A stretch of DNA of 64,000 bases from the NCBI RefSeq assembly GCF_009604455.1, contig NZ_WEGL01000002.1, forward strand, positions 1,054,001 to 1,118,000, in the 5' to 3' direction. Origin of the DNA: Streptomyces sp. RB17. Lineage in GTDB: Bacteria; Actinomycetota; Actinomycetes; Streptomycetales; Streptomycetaceae. Shown here in pieces: positions 15,389-24,331 of this stretch. The position numbers and the translations under genes are program-made. The notes under the pieces were generated by a model, which saw only the letters and a program-made list of their open reading frames with translations, was not told the origin of the DNA and searched no databases. Each line of letters begins with the position of its first letter. Positions within the stretch are counted from its first letter, which is position 1.

Positions 15389-16867
15389 TCAGTCCACGGG
15401 CCAGGTGTGGGCCGGGGCGTTGAGGTGCATGTAGTCGATGTACAGCTGGGTCATCTGCCGCAGCGCCTCGTGGCGGCCGGCGCGCGTGGTGGCGTCGAGG
15501 TGGTGGAACATCTCCTTCTGCCACACGGCGCCGTTGCGTGCCGTCACACAGCGCTGCTCGATGATGCCGAGCAGCGGCTCCCGCCACGCCGCGTCCATGC
15601 CCGACTGTTCGAGTCCCCGGTGCGCCAGCGGCAGCAGCCGGCGCAGCACCAGCTCCGGCACCGGCACCTCGCCCATCCCGGGCCAGTACAACAGGGCGTC
15701 GATGCCGTGCCGGGCGGCGGTGTGCAGATTGTCCGCGGCGGCCGCGAACGACATCCGCGACCACACCGGCCGGTCCTCCGCCACCAGGGCCCGGGTGAGC
15801 CCGTAGTAGAGGGCGCCGTTGGCGAGGGTGTCGGCGACCGTCGGCCCGGCGGGCAGCACCCGGTTCTCCACCCGGATGTGCGGGAGGTCGTTCGAGACGG
15901 CGTACACCGGGCGGTTCCAGCGGTAGATCGTGCCGTTGTGCAGGGTCAGTTCGCCGAGTTCCGGGATGTCGCCCCGGTCCAGGGTCTCCGCCGGGTCCTG
16001 TTCGTCGCACAGGGGGAGGAGGGCGGGGAAGTAGCGCAGGTTCTCCTCGAAGAGGTCGAAGACGCTGTTGATCCACCGCTCCCCGAACCACACCCGGGGC
16101 CGTACGCCCTGCACCTTGATCTCCTCCGGGCGGGTGTCCGTGGCCTGTTCGAACAGCGGAACACGGGTCTCGTGCCACAGCTCCTTGCCGAACAGGAACG
16201 GCGAGTTCGCCGCCAGCGCCACCTGGACCCCGGCGATGGCCTGCGCCGCGTTCCAGTAGGGGGCGAACTCCTCGGGAGCGACCTGGAGATGGAACTGCGT
16301 GCTCGTGCACGCGGCCTCCGGGGTGATGGTGTCCGCGTAAGTGCGCAGCCGGTCCGCGCCGTCCACCTCGATGCGCAGGTCCTCGCCCCGGGCCGCGAAG
16401 ATCTGGTCGTTGAGCAACTGGTAGCGCGGGTTCTCCGACAGGGACTCCTCGCCGATGTCCTGCTGGCGCAGGGTGGGCAGGATTCCGATCATGATCAGCC
16501 GGGTGCCGATCGACCTGGCCCGCTCGTCGGCGTGGTTCAGCGCGGCGCGGATCTCCGACTCCCACGCGTCGGGTCCGCCCGCCGTCAGCCGCCGGGGCGG
16601 CACGTTGATCTCCAGGTTGAACCGGCCGAGCTCGGTGGACCAGGCGGGGTCGGAGATCGCCTTCAGCGCATCGGTGTTGCGCATCGCGGGCTCGGCGTCG
16701 TCGCCGACCAGGTTCAGCTCGATCTCCAGACCGACCTGAGGCCGCTCGGACTCGAACCGTGCCTCGCGCAGCATCTGCGCCAACGTGTCCAGGCACGCGT
16801 GCATCTTGATCCGGTACCGGCGGCGGTCCTCGCGGGTGAAGACGAGCGCCGGGACGTCGCGTCCCAT
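15389..16867 (-). CDS. GCS2-type glutamate-cysteine ligase family protein
   Basis: 492 residues from the ATG at 16867, which follows GGAGGG. It matches the carboxylate-amine ligase (GCS2) fold: VGLEIELNLVG (metal-binding EIE near residue 45), LGRFNLEINVPPRRL, the TSTQFHLQV strand, and RVENRVLPAGPTVADTLANG near residue 330. Members join glutamate to cysteine or another amine with ATP, for example in ergothioneine or gamma-glutamyl compound synthesis; in mycothiol users the product is often unknown. Monocistronic by position, with the LacI regulator divergent from it 600 bp away. Confidence 0.85.
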   Translation of the reverse strand: MGRDVPALVFTREDRRRYRIKMHACLDTLAQMLREARFESERPQVGLEIELNLVGDDAEPAMRNTDALKAISDPAWSTELGRFNLEINVPPRRLTAGGPDAWESEIRAALNHADERARSIGTRLIMIGILPTLRQQDIGEESLSENPRYQLLNDQIFAARGEDLRIEVDGADRLRTYADTITPEAACTSTQFHLQVAPEEFAPYWNAAQAIAGVQVALAANSPFLFGKELWHETRVPLFEQATDTRPEEIKVQGVRPRVWFGERWINSVFDLFEENLRYFPALLPLCDEQDPAETLDRGDIPELGELTLHNGTIYRWNRPVYAVSNDLPHIRVENRVLPAGPTVADTLANGALYYGLTRALVAEDRPVWSRMSFAAAADNLHTAARHGIDALLYWPGMGEVPVPELVLRRLLPLAHRGLEQSGMDAAWREPLLGIIEQRCVTARNGAVWQKEMFHHLDATTRAGRHEALRQMTQLYIDYMHLNAPAHTWPVD

Positions 16868-17463
16868 CGGCCCTCCAGGATGCCCCTCGTCGCAACCCTC
16901 TCCACCAGCGTCGCACCAACCCTCGAGCCTCACCAAGCGCGGCCCGCACCCGCACGGGGACGACGTCCGCGACCACCGGGGCCGGGGCGTCGGCGCGGCG
17001 CTGTCGCGGTCCGGCGTCGGAGGCGCGCCGAGGCGAGTGGCGCAGCGCGTCGAGTGCGTGGCGGGGACGCCGCAGCCCGGCGATCGCCTCGTCGATCCGG
17101 GGCTGTTCGCGGCGCAGCCGGCCGATCAAGCCGGGGCAGGTGAAGCGGACCAGCCGGTCACCGTCGCCGTCGTGGCGCCGGTCGGGCACCCGGGCGACGG
17201 CCGAGCCACGGTGGTGCCGGCAGCCCGAGATCGTGCACACCGGGCGTACGGCGACAGAGCCGGATGCGCCCGCGACCGCCGCCGACCCTCCTCGACCCCC
17301 GGCCCCCGGCCGCAGCCGAGGCCGGGGGCCGGCTTCGGCTGCGGCCGGGGACCGGGGGTCGCCTTCCCGTCCGTCCCTCGTCCTGCAGACGGCCTGTGGG
17401 GCGGGCCGGCCCAGGCCCAGGGGGCGGTGGCCCCGGGGCGGCGGCGGTTGCGAAGATGGGCCC
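16868..17463. other. Large divergent intergenic region with a long hairpin
   Basis: Nearly 600 bp between divergent GCS2 and LacI genes. On the minus strand an open stretch from about 17250 to 16950 contains VCTISGCRHH and RLVRFTCPGLIGRLRR with a pair of Cys residues, but it has no start I can defend and no family I recognise. The hairpin at 17294-17360 is listed separately. No strong promoter was picked out. Confidence 0.35.
17294..17360. repeat. 67-bp near-perfect inverted repeat
   Basis: Outer arms GACCCCCGG (17294-17302) and CCGGGGGTC (17352-17360), one unpaired C/A position, then inner arms CCCCGGCCGCAGCCGA (17304-17319) and its exact complement (17335-17350), around a 15-nt loop. Twenty-five of 26 stem positions pair. 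It looks like a factor-independent terminator, but lies upstream of two divergent genes, 104 bp before the LacI start. Confidence 0.7.
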
Positions 17464-18912
17464 ATGACCACCTCGCACGGCGCTCGCCGGCCCACGATCG
17501 CCGACGTCGCCGCGGCGGCCTCGGTGTCGCGGACCACGGTGTCCCACGCCCTCAACGGCATCGGCAAGGTCGATCCGCGGACCCGCGAACGCATCAAGAA
17601 GATCGCCGCCGAACTGGGGTACCGGCCCAATCTGCGCGCCCAGCGGCTGCGCCGGGGCCAGGCCAAGGCCATCGCGCTGGCCTCCTCGATGCCGTTCGCG
17701 GTGGCCGGCGGCCCTTCGCGGCTCGGCTTCTACATGGAGGTGGCCGCCGCGGCGGCCGAGCGGGCCCTCGTCCACGGCTACGCCCTGGTGCTGATCCCGC
17801 CCGTGCAGTCCGGATCCGCGCTGTACTCGGTGGACATCGACGGCGCGATCGTGGTCGAGCCCGAGGAGGACGACGCGGCCGTGGCCCAACTGCGCGAGCG
17901 CGGACTGCCGTACGTGGCTCTGGGCCGGCCCACCGCCCCCGACGACGACGCCCCGTACGTGGACCTGCACGGCGGCAGGGTGGTCGAACTGCTCCTGGAC
18001 CACCTGCGTGACCAGGGCGCCCGCAGCCCGGCGCTCGTCGTCGGCGCGGGCACCCGGCACTCCACGGTCGACGCCCGCGCCGCGTACGAACGGATCGCCG
18101 CCGCGTACGGCTGGCCCCCCATCGTCGCCACCGCCCCGGAGGACGGCGGCGAGCAGGCGGGGTACGACCGATGTGCCGCGCTGCTCGCGGAGCACCCCGG
18201 CATCGACGCGCTGTGCGTGCTCGTCGACGCCTTCGCGGTCGGCGCCGTACGGGCGCTGCGGGACGGGGACCGCCGCATCCCCGACGACGTCATGGTCGTC
18301 ACCCGGTACGACGGGTTGCGCGCCCGCACCTGCGAACCCCCGCTCACCGCGGTCGACTTGGGGTTGGACCGGGCGGCTGCGGACGCGGTGGAACTGCTGC
18401 TCGCCCGACTGGGCGCGCGACCGGAGGCGGGCAGGGCAGCCGGCCCGAGGGAAGCGGGGCCGGGGGAAATGGGGCCGGGGGCCGGATCGGTGGAGGCCGG
18501 GGCGACGGAGGTGGGGTCCGGGGTGACGGGATCGGCGGAAAAGGGGTTGGGGGAGACCGGACGGGCGGAGGCCGGGGCGACGGAGGCCGGGGCGACGGAG
18601 GTGGGGTCCGGGGTGACGGGATCGGCGGAAAAGGGGTCGGGGGAGACCGGGCGGGCGGAGGCCGGATCGGTGGAGGCCGGGGCGGCGGAGACCGGGGTGA
18701 CGGAGGTGGGGTCCGGGGTGACGGGATCGGCGGAAAAGGGGTCGGGGGAGACCGGACGGGCGGAGACCGGATCGGTGGAGGCGGGGCCGGGGGAGACCGG
18801 GTCGGCGGACGCCGCGGGCGGGGCGCCGGATGGCGCGCCCCGGCTCGTTCTGCGCGCCTCGTCCCTGCGGCGGCCGCCGGTCGCCGCGGACGGGATGCGC
18901 CCGGGAGGGTAG
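17464..18912 (+). CDS. LacI family transcriptional regulator with a pentapeptide-repeat insertion
   Basis: 482 residues; LacI proteins are usually 330-350. The N-terminal HTH and hinge are intact (TIADVAAAASVSRTTVSHAL, residues ~11-30, then GYRPNLRAQRLRRGQ), followed by a periplasmic-binding-protein-like effector domain ending near residue 320 (LDRAAADAVELLLARLGA). Residues 327-450 are about 25 tandem pentapeptides of the form GxxEx, inserted just before a normal-looking end (APRLVLRASSLRRPP). The insertion keeps the frame. The core should bind DNA and an unknown sugar or nucleoside; whether the tail disturbs folding is unknown. Starts at the ATG at 17464. Confidence 0.85.
   Translation: MTTSHGARRPTIADVAAAASVSRTTVSHALNGIGKVDPRTRERIKKIAAELGYRPNLRAQRLRRGQAKAIALASSMPFAVAGGPSRLGFYMEVAAAAAERALVHGYALVLIPPVQSGSALYSVDIDGAIVVEPEEDDAAVAQLRERGLPYVALGRPTAPDDDAPYVDLHGGRVVELLLDHLRDQGARSPALVVGAGTRHSTVDARAAYERIAAAYGWPPIVATAPEDGGEQAGYDRCAALLAEHPGIDALCVLVDAFAVGAVRALRDGDRRIPDDVMVVTRYDGLRARTCEPPLTAVDLGLDRAAADAVELLLARLGARPEAGRAAGPREAGPGEMGPGAGSVEAGATEVGSGVTGSAEKGLGETGRAEAGATEAGATEVGSGVTGSAEKGSGETGRAEAGSVEAGAAETGVTEVGSGVTGSAEKGSGETGRAETGSVEAGPGETGSADAAGGAPDGAPRLVLRASSLRRPPVAADGMRPGG
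18442..18813 (+). repeat. In-frame 15-bp minisatellite inside the LacI gene
   Basis: 372 bp made of 24 pentad units and one tetrad. Units fall in the types GSVEA, GATEV, GSGVT, GSAEK, GSGET and GRAEA. A higher-order block starting GTGGGGTCCGGGGTGACGGG recurs at 18511, 18601 and 18706, that is at 90 and 105 bp, both multiples of 15. Copy-number changes by slippage or recombination would stay in frame. Confidence 0.95.
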
Positions 18913-18958
18913 GAGAAGCGGGGCGCTGCCGGTGCCGTCGGTGGAGGGGGCGGTCAGG

Positions 18959-19669
18959 TCACGTCCCTGCCATGAGCACCACCCCGGACACCAGGGCGAA
19001 GACAAGGACGAAGGCGCGCATCTTCCGCGCGTCGAGGCGCCGGTGCGCGAGGCGGCTGAGCCAGGCTCCCGCCGCGAGCGCGGGCAGCAGCAGGAGCGCC
19101 CAGCCCATGTCCGCCGGACGGCCGCGCCCGGTGACGAACAGCAGGGCCAGCGAGGCGACTTCGCCCACCAGGAAGCAGGCGGCGACCGTGGCCCGCAGCT
19201 CGCCGGGCGGCCGGTGCTGGTAGACGAGGGCGAGCGGTGGGCCGCCCACGCCGGTCGCGGTCTCGGTCAGCCCCGTGATGACACCGGCGCCCAGGTACGC
19301 CCCGCGCCCGGGCACGAACGACGGCACGACGAGGCTCACCACGGCCGCCAGCACCGTCGCCGCGCCGACGACGGCTCCGAGCGCACCCTCCGGGATCGCC
19401 CACAGCAGCGCCAGCCCCGCCGGTGTCGCCGTCAGCCGCGCCGCCGTGATCCACCGGGCGCCGCGCAGATCGAGACTGTGCCGTTCACGCCAGGCGACGT
19501 ACAGGTTGAGCGGGATCATCGCGGTCAGGACGAACACCGGCAGCAGCCCCGGATCGAGCAGCCCCGCGACCGGTGCCACGATCAGCGCGAACCCGAGGCC
19601 GCTGGCCCCCTGCACGAACGCGGCCGCCGCGACGGTCAACGCCAGCACCGCCAGCGTCCCGCCGCTCAC
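18959..19669 (-). CDS. TauE/SafE family anion exporter
   Basis: 236 residues, about eight membrane spans, with the family's repeated glycine-rich segments (FVQGASGLGFALIVAP in the first half, GVITGLTETATGVGGPPLALVY in the second). Members export sulfite, sulfoacetate or related organic anions. The GTG start at 19669 overlaps the stop of the amidohydrolase by four bases (GTGA), so translation is coupled. Third gene of the permease-amidohydrolase-exporter operon; the exported anion could be a product of that pathway. Confidence 0.85.
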   Translation of the reverse strand: MSGGTLAVLALTVAAAAFVQGASGLGFALIVAPVAGLLDPGLLPVFVLTAMIPLNLYVAWRERHSLDLRGARWITAARLTATPAGLALLWAIPEGALGAVVGAATVLAAVVSLVVPSFVPGRGAYLGAGVITGLTETATGVGGPPLALVYQHRPPGELRATVAACFLVGEVASLALLFVTGRGRPADMGWALLLLPALAAGAWLSRLAHRRLDARKMRAFVLVFALVSGVVLMAGT

Positions 19670-21213
19670 CGCTGATCACCGGGACAGGACACGGCCGGGT
19701 CCGGGGGCGTCGGAAGGGCCGAGGCCGGCGTGGGCGGGGCGGCGTCCGGGGGCGTGACCGGGGCACTGCGGTGGGTCGGGATCGTGCGCACGTCCCCGGC
19801 CGCGACCTCGGTGTGCGCCGCTGTCCGCCGCCCTGCCGCCACCGACGTCGGATGGGCCCGGGTCACCCCGGCGCGCCGTACCACGTGCGGGGCCAACTCG
19901 GCGGCGCGGCGGACCAGCGCCGGTCCGTCCCAGTCCGGCGGCCAGCCGCGCCACAGGCGCAGGCGGCCGGCGACGAACACGGCGGAGAGCTGGTCACGGT
20001 TGCCGCGCCGGACCAGCTCCCACGGCAGGTCCCAGGACGGCCGCATCTCCGGCGTGTCGAGGTCGACCAGGAGGAAGTCCGCTGCGGCACCGCGCGCGAT
20101 GCGTCCCGTGTGCCGGCCGAGGCCGACCGCGTCCGCGCCGCCCGCGGTGGCCCGCTCCCACCACGTCCAGCCGGCGCCGCAGGAAGAGTCCCCGCTGGCC
20201 AGGCCGTAGCCGAGCCGCTGAGCGAACTCCGCAGCGTCCGTGAGCCGGAAGCCGTCCCCGCGCGTCCCGTCGGTGCCGAGCCCGAACCGGATGCCGCGCT
20301 CGGCGAAGGTGGTCGCCGGGGCGACGGCGTTGCCCTTCCACGCACTCGCCACCGGGTTGTAGCTCACCGCCGCGCCGCTGTCCGCGAGCAGCGTGACCTC
20401 GCCAGGGGTCAGCAGCGTCGCGTGCGCGGCCAGCAACTGCGGCCCCAGGGCACCCACATGGTGCAGATACTCCAGGGGCCGCAGCCCGTGCCGGACCAGC
20501 GAGCGCTCGACGGCGACGAGGTGCTCGTTCACATGGATCTGGACGACCGCACCCGCGTCGGCGGCGAGCCGCGCCGTCGTGGCCAGGGTGTGCGCCGTCG
20601 CGGCCTCCGGCACGGACACGGCCAGCGAGGGACGGACCAGGTCGTCACCGCCGTAGCGCGCCAGGTGCTGCTCCGCGGCGGCGAGCACTCTCTGCGGATC
20701 CGCGTCCGCTCCGCTGCCGTCCGAGACGTCGTTGCAGACGAGCCCCAGCACACAGCGGATCCCCGCGTCACGCGCGGCCGAGGCCACCACGTCCACGTCC
20801 ACCGAGGCCCGGGTCCCGGACTCGGCGACCGTCGTGAAACCGCCGCGCAGGGACTCCAGCGCGGCCAGTTTCGCGGCGACGTAGGCCGACTCCTCGTCCA
20901 GGGCGCGCTCCAGTGGCACCCACACCCGGCGGAAGATCTCCGACGGTTCCCCGAAGGCGAGTGCGCCGCCGAAGCTCTGCGTCAGATGGTGGTGGGCGTC
21001 GACGAAGCCCGGCGTCAGCGCGTGCCCGGGCAGCCGGAGAGGGGCCAGGGACGGGTGGGTCCCGACGATCCGCTCGACCGGGCCGACGTCGCGGAACACG
21101 CCGTTCCCGACGACCACCGCGTGCCGATCCAGCGGGCCGTCGGGCGTCAGTGTCACGTCGGGGACCAGCAGCAGCGTGTCGTGGCGGAGCCGGTCGGGGG
21201 TCAGGTCGGTCAT
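19666..21213 (-). CDS. Amidohydrolase (cytosine/guanine deaminase-like)
   Basis: 515 residues from the ATG at 21213 (GGAG five bases upstream). Metal ligands of the subtype III amidohydrolase superfamily are visible: PGFVDAHHHLTQ (HxH, about residue 69), QIHVNEH (about 235), AAHATLL (about 268) and GLGTDGTRGDG (catalytic Asp, about 320). The composite core runs to about residue 440; the last ~65 residues are a Pro/Ala/Thr-rich tail without a known domain. Deaminates or dechlorinates a heterocycle; coupling to an NCS2 permease argues for a purine-like substrate such as guanine or 8-oxoguanine, but no residue proves this. Confidence 0.82.
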   Translation of the reverse strand: MTDLTPDRLRHDTLLLVPDVTLTPDGPLDRHAVVVGNGVFRDVGPVERIVGTHPSLAPLRLPGHALTPGFVDAHHHLTQSFGGALAFGEPSEIFRRVWVPLERALDEESAYVAAKLAALESLRGGFTTVAESGTRASVDVDVVASAARDAGIRCVLGLVCNDVSDGSGADADPQRVLAAAEQHLARYGGDDLVRPSLAVSVPEAATAHTLATTARLAADAGAVVQIHVNEHLVAVERSLVRHGLRPLEYLHHVGALGPQLLAAHATLLTPGEVTLLADSGAAVSYNPVASAWKGNAVAPATTFAERGIRFGLGTDGTRGDGFRLTDAAEFAQRLGYGLASGDSSCGAGWTWWERATAGGADAVGLGRHTGRIARGAAADFLLVDLDTPEMRPSWDLPWELVRRGNRDQLSAVFVAGRLRLWRGWPPDWDGPALVRRAAELAPHVVRRAGVTRAHPTSVAAGRRTAAHTEVAAGDVRTIPTHRSAPVTPPDAAPPTPASALPTPPDPAVSCPGDQR

Positions 21214-21247
21214 GCTGCTCCGTTGTTCGAGGTGGCTGTGCGGGAGT

Positions 21248-22603
21248 TCAGGCACGGGCGCCCGGGCTCGGCGCCTCGGCCGGCGCGGCGGCAGCGGTGT
21301 CCGCTGCGCGCCGCCCCAGGTGATGGAAGACGACGTTGAGGACGGCGGCGACGAGGGCGCCCACGGCGACGCCGCTCTCCAGCAGGATCCGCACGTCGGA
21401 CGGGAACCCGGCGTACACGCCGGGCACCAGGATCGGCAGCAGCCCCAGCGCGAGCGCGACCGCGCAGGTCATCGTGGCCGTGTGGTCCTCCAGCCGGGCG
21501 CGGGCGAGCATCTGCACACCGAGAACGGTGATCACCGCGAAGACGACCATCGCGGCGCCGCCGACCACGGCCGACGGCATCACACTGATCGCCCGCGCGA
21601 CGGGGGTCACGAAGCCGAGGACGACGAGGACGAGACCCGCGGCGGCCGTGACGTACCGGCTGCGCACGCCGGTGACCCGGACGATGCCGATGTTCTCGCC
21701 GCTGGTCACCATCAGCGGCAGCCCGAAGCACCCGCCGAGCAGCGAGGTCAGCGCATCCCCGCGCACCGTGCGCGGCACGTCGGCGCGGACGTCGATGTCC
21801 TTGCCGACAGCCTCGGCGTTGATGACGGTCTGCCCGGTCGCCTCCGCCATGGACGCCAGGCTGTACAGCATCAGCGGCAGCGCGGCGAGCAGGTCGAAGA
21901 CGGGCGCGCCGAACGGCAACGGCCTGGGCATGCCGACCAGTTGGCCGGACAGCGCGGAGCCCGGGTGGACCTGGCCGACGGCGAAGGCGAGGGCGGTGCC
22001 GGCCACCAGGCCGAGCAGCACGGCCAGTTGCCGCAGGATCCCGCGCAGCAGCCGGGTGAGGGCGACGATCAGGCCGATGGTGGCGAAGGCGAGACCCAGC
22101 CGCACCGGATCCGCGAAGCCCGGCGTTCCGGGCTGTCCGGTGACCAGCAGCGCGCCGACCTTCACCAGGTTGACGCCGACGATCACGATCATCGTGCCGA
22201 TGACCAGTGGCGGGAAGAACCTCAGCAGCCGTGCGAACAGCGGCAGCACCAGGAAGGTGAAGGCGGCGGTGAGCAGCACTGCGCCCGTGGCCGTGCGCAG
22301 CCCGTGGGCCTGCGCGATCGACAGGAAGAGGATCAGCGGCGCACCGCCCGGCAGCATCACGAACGGCAGCCGTGGCCCGAACTTCCAGGGGCCGAGCGAC
22401 TGCACGAGCGAGCCGACCCCGGACAGCAGCAGGGCCGCCGAGAGCAGGTCGACGGTGATGCCCGGACTGAGCCGGAGGGTGGCGCTCATCAGGAAGATGG
22501 CGGAGATCGGTGTCGCCGCCATGACGAGGACGTGCTGGACGCCGAAGAGCAGGATCCGTCCGAGGGGGCGGGACTCGTCGACGGGATGTACGGGACTGGA
22601 CAC
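21248..22603 (-). CDS. NCS2 (xanthine/uracil) permease
   Basis: 451 residues with about 14 membrane segments. It carries the NCS2 hallmarks: a QHVLVM motif in the first span (about residues 23-28) and a NIGIVRVTGVRSRYV segment in the second half (NxGxxxxTGVxSR). Imports a purine or pyrimidine base with protons. The stop lies 34 bp before the amidohydrolase start, making this the first gene of a three-gene operon. The 18-bp palindrome at 22673-22690 sits 70 bp upstream of the ATG. Confidence 0.88.
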   Translation of the reverse strand: MSSPVHPVDESRPLGRILLFGVQHVLVMAATPISAIFLMSATLRLSPGITVDLLSAALLLSGVGSLVQSLGPWKFGPRLPFVMLPGGAPLILFLSIAQAHGLRTATGAVLLTAAFTFLVLPLFARLLRFFPPLVIGTMIVIVGVNLVKVGALLVTGQPGTPGFADPVRLGLAFATIGLIVALTRLLRGILRQLAVLLGLVAGTALAFAVGQVHPGSALSGQLVGMPRPLPFGAPVFDLLAALPLMLYSLASMAEATGQTVINAEAVGKDIDVRADVPRTVRGDALTSLLGGCFGLPLMVTSGENIGIVRVTGVRSRYVTAAAGLVLVVLGFVTPVARAISVMPSAVVGGAAMVVFAVITVLGVQMLARARLEDHTATMTCAVALALGLLPILVPGVYAGFPSDVRILLESGVAVGALVAAVLNVVFHHLGRRAADTAAAAPAEAPSPGARA

Positions 22604-22672
22604 GCGCGGGCTCCGTTCGGCTCGCTCGGCTCAGGCCTCGACGATCCGGCCGGGACGGCGGCCATATCGATG

Positions 22673-22690
22673 GGCCAAATCGATTTGGCC
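22673..22690. promoter_or_regulatory. 18-bp perfect palindrome upstream of the NCS2 permease operon
   Basis: GGCCAAATCGATTTGGCC is its own reverse complement. An imperfect partner, CCATATCGATGG, abuts it at 22662-22673. The AT-rich core inside a GC-rich genome and the distance to the permease ATG (70 bp) fit an operator for a TetR-, MarR- or GntR-type regulator not encoded next to it. Confidence 0.6.
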
Positions 22691-22739
22691 GTCAGTATGG
22701 GGGCGCCGATGGGGGTTCGGTCAAGGGGCGGGCAGGCGA

Positions 22740-22793
22740 AACACCGTGCCCTCCCGCGGGAGGACACGGGAAGGCACGGGAGGGCACGGTGTT
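22740..22793. terminator. Strong hairpin after the SAM methyltransferase gene
   Basis: AACACCGTGCCCTCCCG (22740-22756) and its exact complement (22777-22793) form a 17-bp stem with a 20-nt loop, 15 bp past the methyltransferase stop at 22808. It also isolates the permease operon upstream region. Confidence 0.75.
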
Positions 22794-22807
22794 CAGACGT
22801 TCAGTGT

Positions 22808-23608
22808 TCAGGCGTTCTTACAAGCCACGCCTCCGTAGAACCCGATCGACCCGGAGCCGGGCGGCGGGGTGGATTCCGGGCGCCAGAAGGGAACCTGGGT
22901 GAGGCCGGGCTCGACCAGTTGGAACCCGTCGAAGAACCGCTCCACCCGGTCGCGGGACCGCAGGTTCATGGTGGCGGTCGCGCTGTTGTAGACGGCCTCG
23001 GCCTCGCTGCGGTCGACGGCGAAGTCGCCCGTCGCGTGCGAGAGCACCAGGAAGCTGCCGGCCGGAAGCGCGTCGCGCAGGGTGGCCACGATCCGCTCGG
23101 GCTCGTCCGCGTCGCGGATGAAGTGGAGGATGGCGACGAGGAACAGGGCGACCGGCCGGTCGAAATCGATGATCCGGCGGACCTCGGGGTGATCGATGAC
23201 GGACTGCGGATCGCGCAGGTCGGCGAGCACGATGCCGGTCGTGCCGGCCCGGCTGAGCAGTGCGTCGGCGTGTGCCTTCACGATCGGGTCGTTGTCGACA
23301 TAGGCGACGCGTGTGTCCGGAGCCAGTTGGTGGGCGATCTCGTGCACGTTGGGCGAGGTGGGCAGCCCGGTGCCGATGTCGAGGATCTGACGGACGCCGT
23401 TGCCGATGACGTACCGGACCGCACGGTGCAGAAAGGCGCGGTTGGCCCGTACCGAGATCCACACCTCGGGCGCGGCCGCGGCCAGTTGGTCGCCCGCCAC
23501 CTGGTCCACCTCGTAGTTGTCCTTGCCACCCAGGAGGTAGTCGTAGATCCGTGCGGGATGCGGCTTGCTGGTGTCGATGTCCACGGCTCGGGCGCCGTCC
23601 TGTGTCAC
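22808..23608 (-). CDS. SAM-dependent methyltransferase, DUF574/Methyltransf_19 type
   Basis: 266 residues. The GTG at 23608 follows GAGAGGAG; an upstream ATG at 23677 lacks a site. The N-terminal HPARIYDYLLGGKDNYEVD is the signature of the large actinobacterial SAM-methyltransferase family DUF574. The SAM loop reads ILDIGTGLPTSPNVHE, then VAYVDNDPIVKAHADALL. Streptomyces genomes carry many paralogues, often near regulators; substrates are unknown. Monocistronic, closed by the hairpin at 22740-22793. Confidence 0.88.
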   Translation of the reverse strand: MTQDGARAVDIDTSKPHPARIYDYLLGGKDNYEVDQVAGDQLAAAAPEVWISVRANRAFLHRAVRYVIGNGVRQILDIGTGLPTSPNVHEIAHQLAPDTRVAYVDNDPIVKAHADALLSRAGTTGIVLADLRDPQSVIDHPEVRRIIDFDRPVALFLVAILHFIRDADEPERIVATLRDALPAGSFLVLSHATGDFAVDRSEAEAVYNSATATMNLRSRDRVERFFDGFQLVEPGLTQVPFWRPESTPPPGSGSIGFYGGVACKNA

Positions 23609-23661
23609 GCTGCACTCCTCTCGACGACCGTCACGGCCTCGGTCCCGCAAACGGCCGGCCA

Positions 23662-23870
23662 AAGCTTCCCATATCAACTACCGGATGTGCGCCGGGAGTT
23701 CCCGGAGGTCAGGATGTCGCGGGACGGCACCCGCCTGGCGGCCGGCAGCGGCACCGGGTCGGGCTCTTCACCACGGTGGTCGCGGTACGGCTCCACGTCG
23801 TCGGTGGTGACCGGACTTCATCTCGGCGGACTGCAGATCGCCTGGCGGACCAGTCGTTCATGACCGTGTG
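23662..23870 (-). pseudogene. Possible fumarylacetoacetate-hydrolase-family fragment
   Basis: On the minus strand one frame reads AVGHTVMNDWSAR (about 23880-23842), close to the FAH-family signature VFNDWSAR. After a frame change about 50 bp later another reads VTTDDVEPYRDHRGEEPDPV (about 23805-23746) and runs to a TAG-TTG-TGA-type end near 23680, resembling the VVTxDEVxPYRD segment that follows in that family. The intervening conserved block is missing. Only short matches support this. The remaining part of 23870-24330 holds nothing I can support. Confidence 0.3.
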
Positions 23871-24331
23871 GCCGACGGCCGGGCGGGTCGGCGCGAGCCG
23901 ACTCCAGCGCGGCCACGTCCACGGCCTCCCGGTTGCCCGGCAGCAGCGGCAGACCGGGGCGTGTCCCATTCGGGCCGGGTGTCCCTCCACGCACTGGACG
24001 TGTCTCACAGGCCAGGCCTGCCCGGCCCCTCGCGGCGAGCGTCCGTCACCCGGCCGGACCGGCTCCGCTGGACTGTGTGTCGTCGGCGTCGGATCGTCGG
24101 AACAAGATCGGTGAGTCGAAGGTTCGTCCGACCGGTCGCGGGTCGTCCCTCCGTGTCCGTGACGAGGCGGGCCGACGCGCCGGGGGCGGGGAACGGTGAA
24201 TCCATGCGCTCGGGTCGTTCCCCGCCTCTCCCGCCCCGTGCAGTGTCTGCGAGCCGGGGTGCTCCAGGCTCGCCGCCGTGGTGTCGTCCGCTTCCGCCTC
24301 CGTCTCCAGGTGGACCGGGGCCGACGTGTGC

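Noticed and set aside
15306..17672. A 788-codon minus-strand frame overlapping the GCS2-type gene
   Set aside because: It is out of frame with the recognised enzyme and Arg/Pro/Gly-rich; the enzyme frame has motifs and a ribosome site.
18442..18813. CRISPR or collagen-like surface protein
   Set aside because: Repeats are contiguous 15-mers in frame within a LacI gene; there is no signal peptide or spacer.
21176..23863. An 895-codon plus-strand frame over the NCS2 permease and methyltransferase
   Set aside because: Low-complexity Gln/Arg/Glu/Gly composition opposite well-supported genes.
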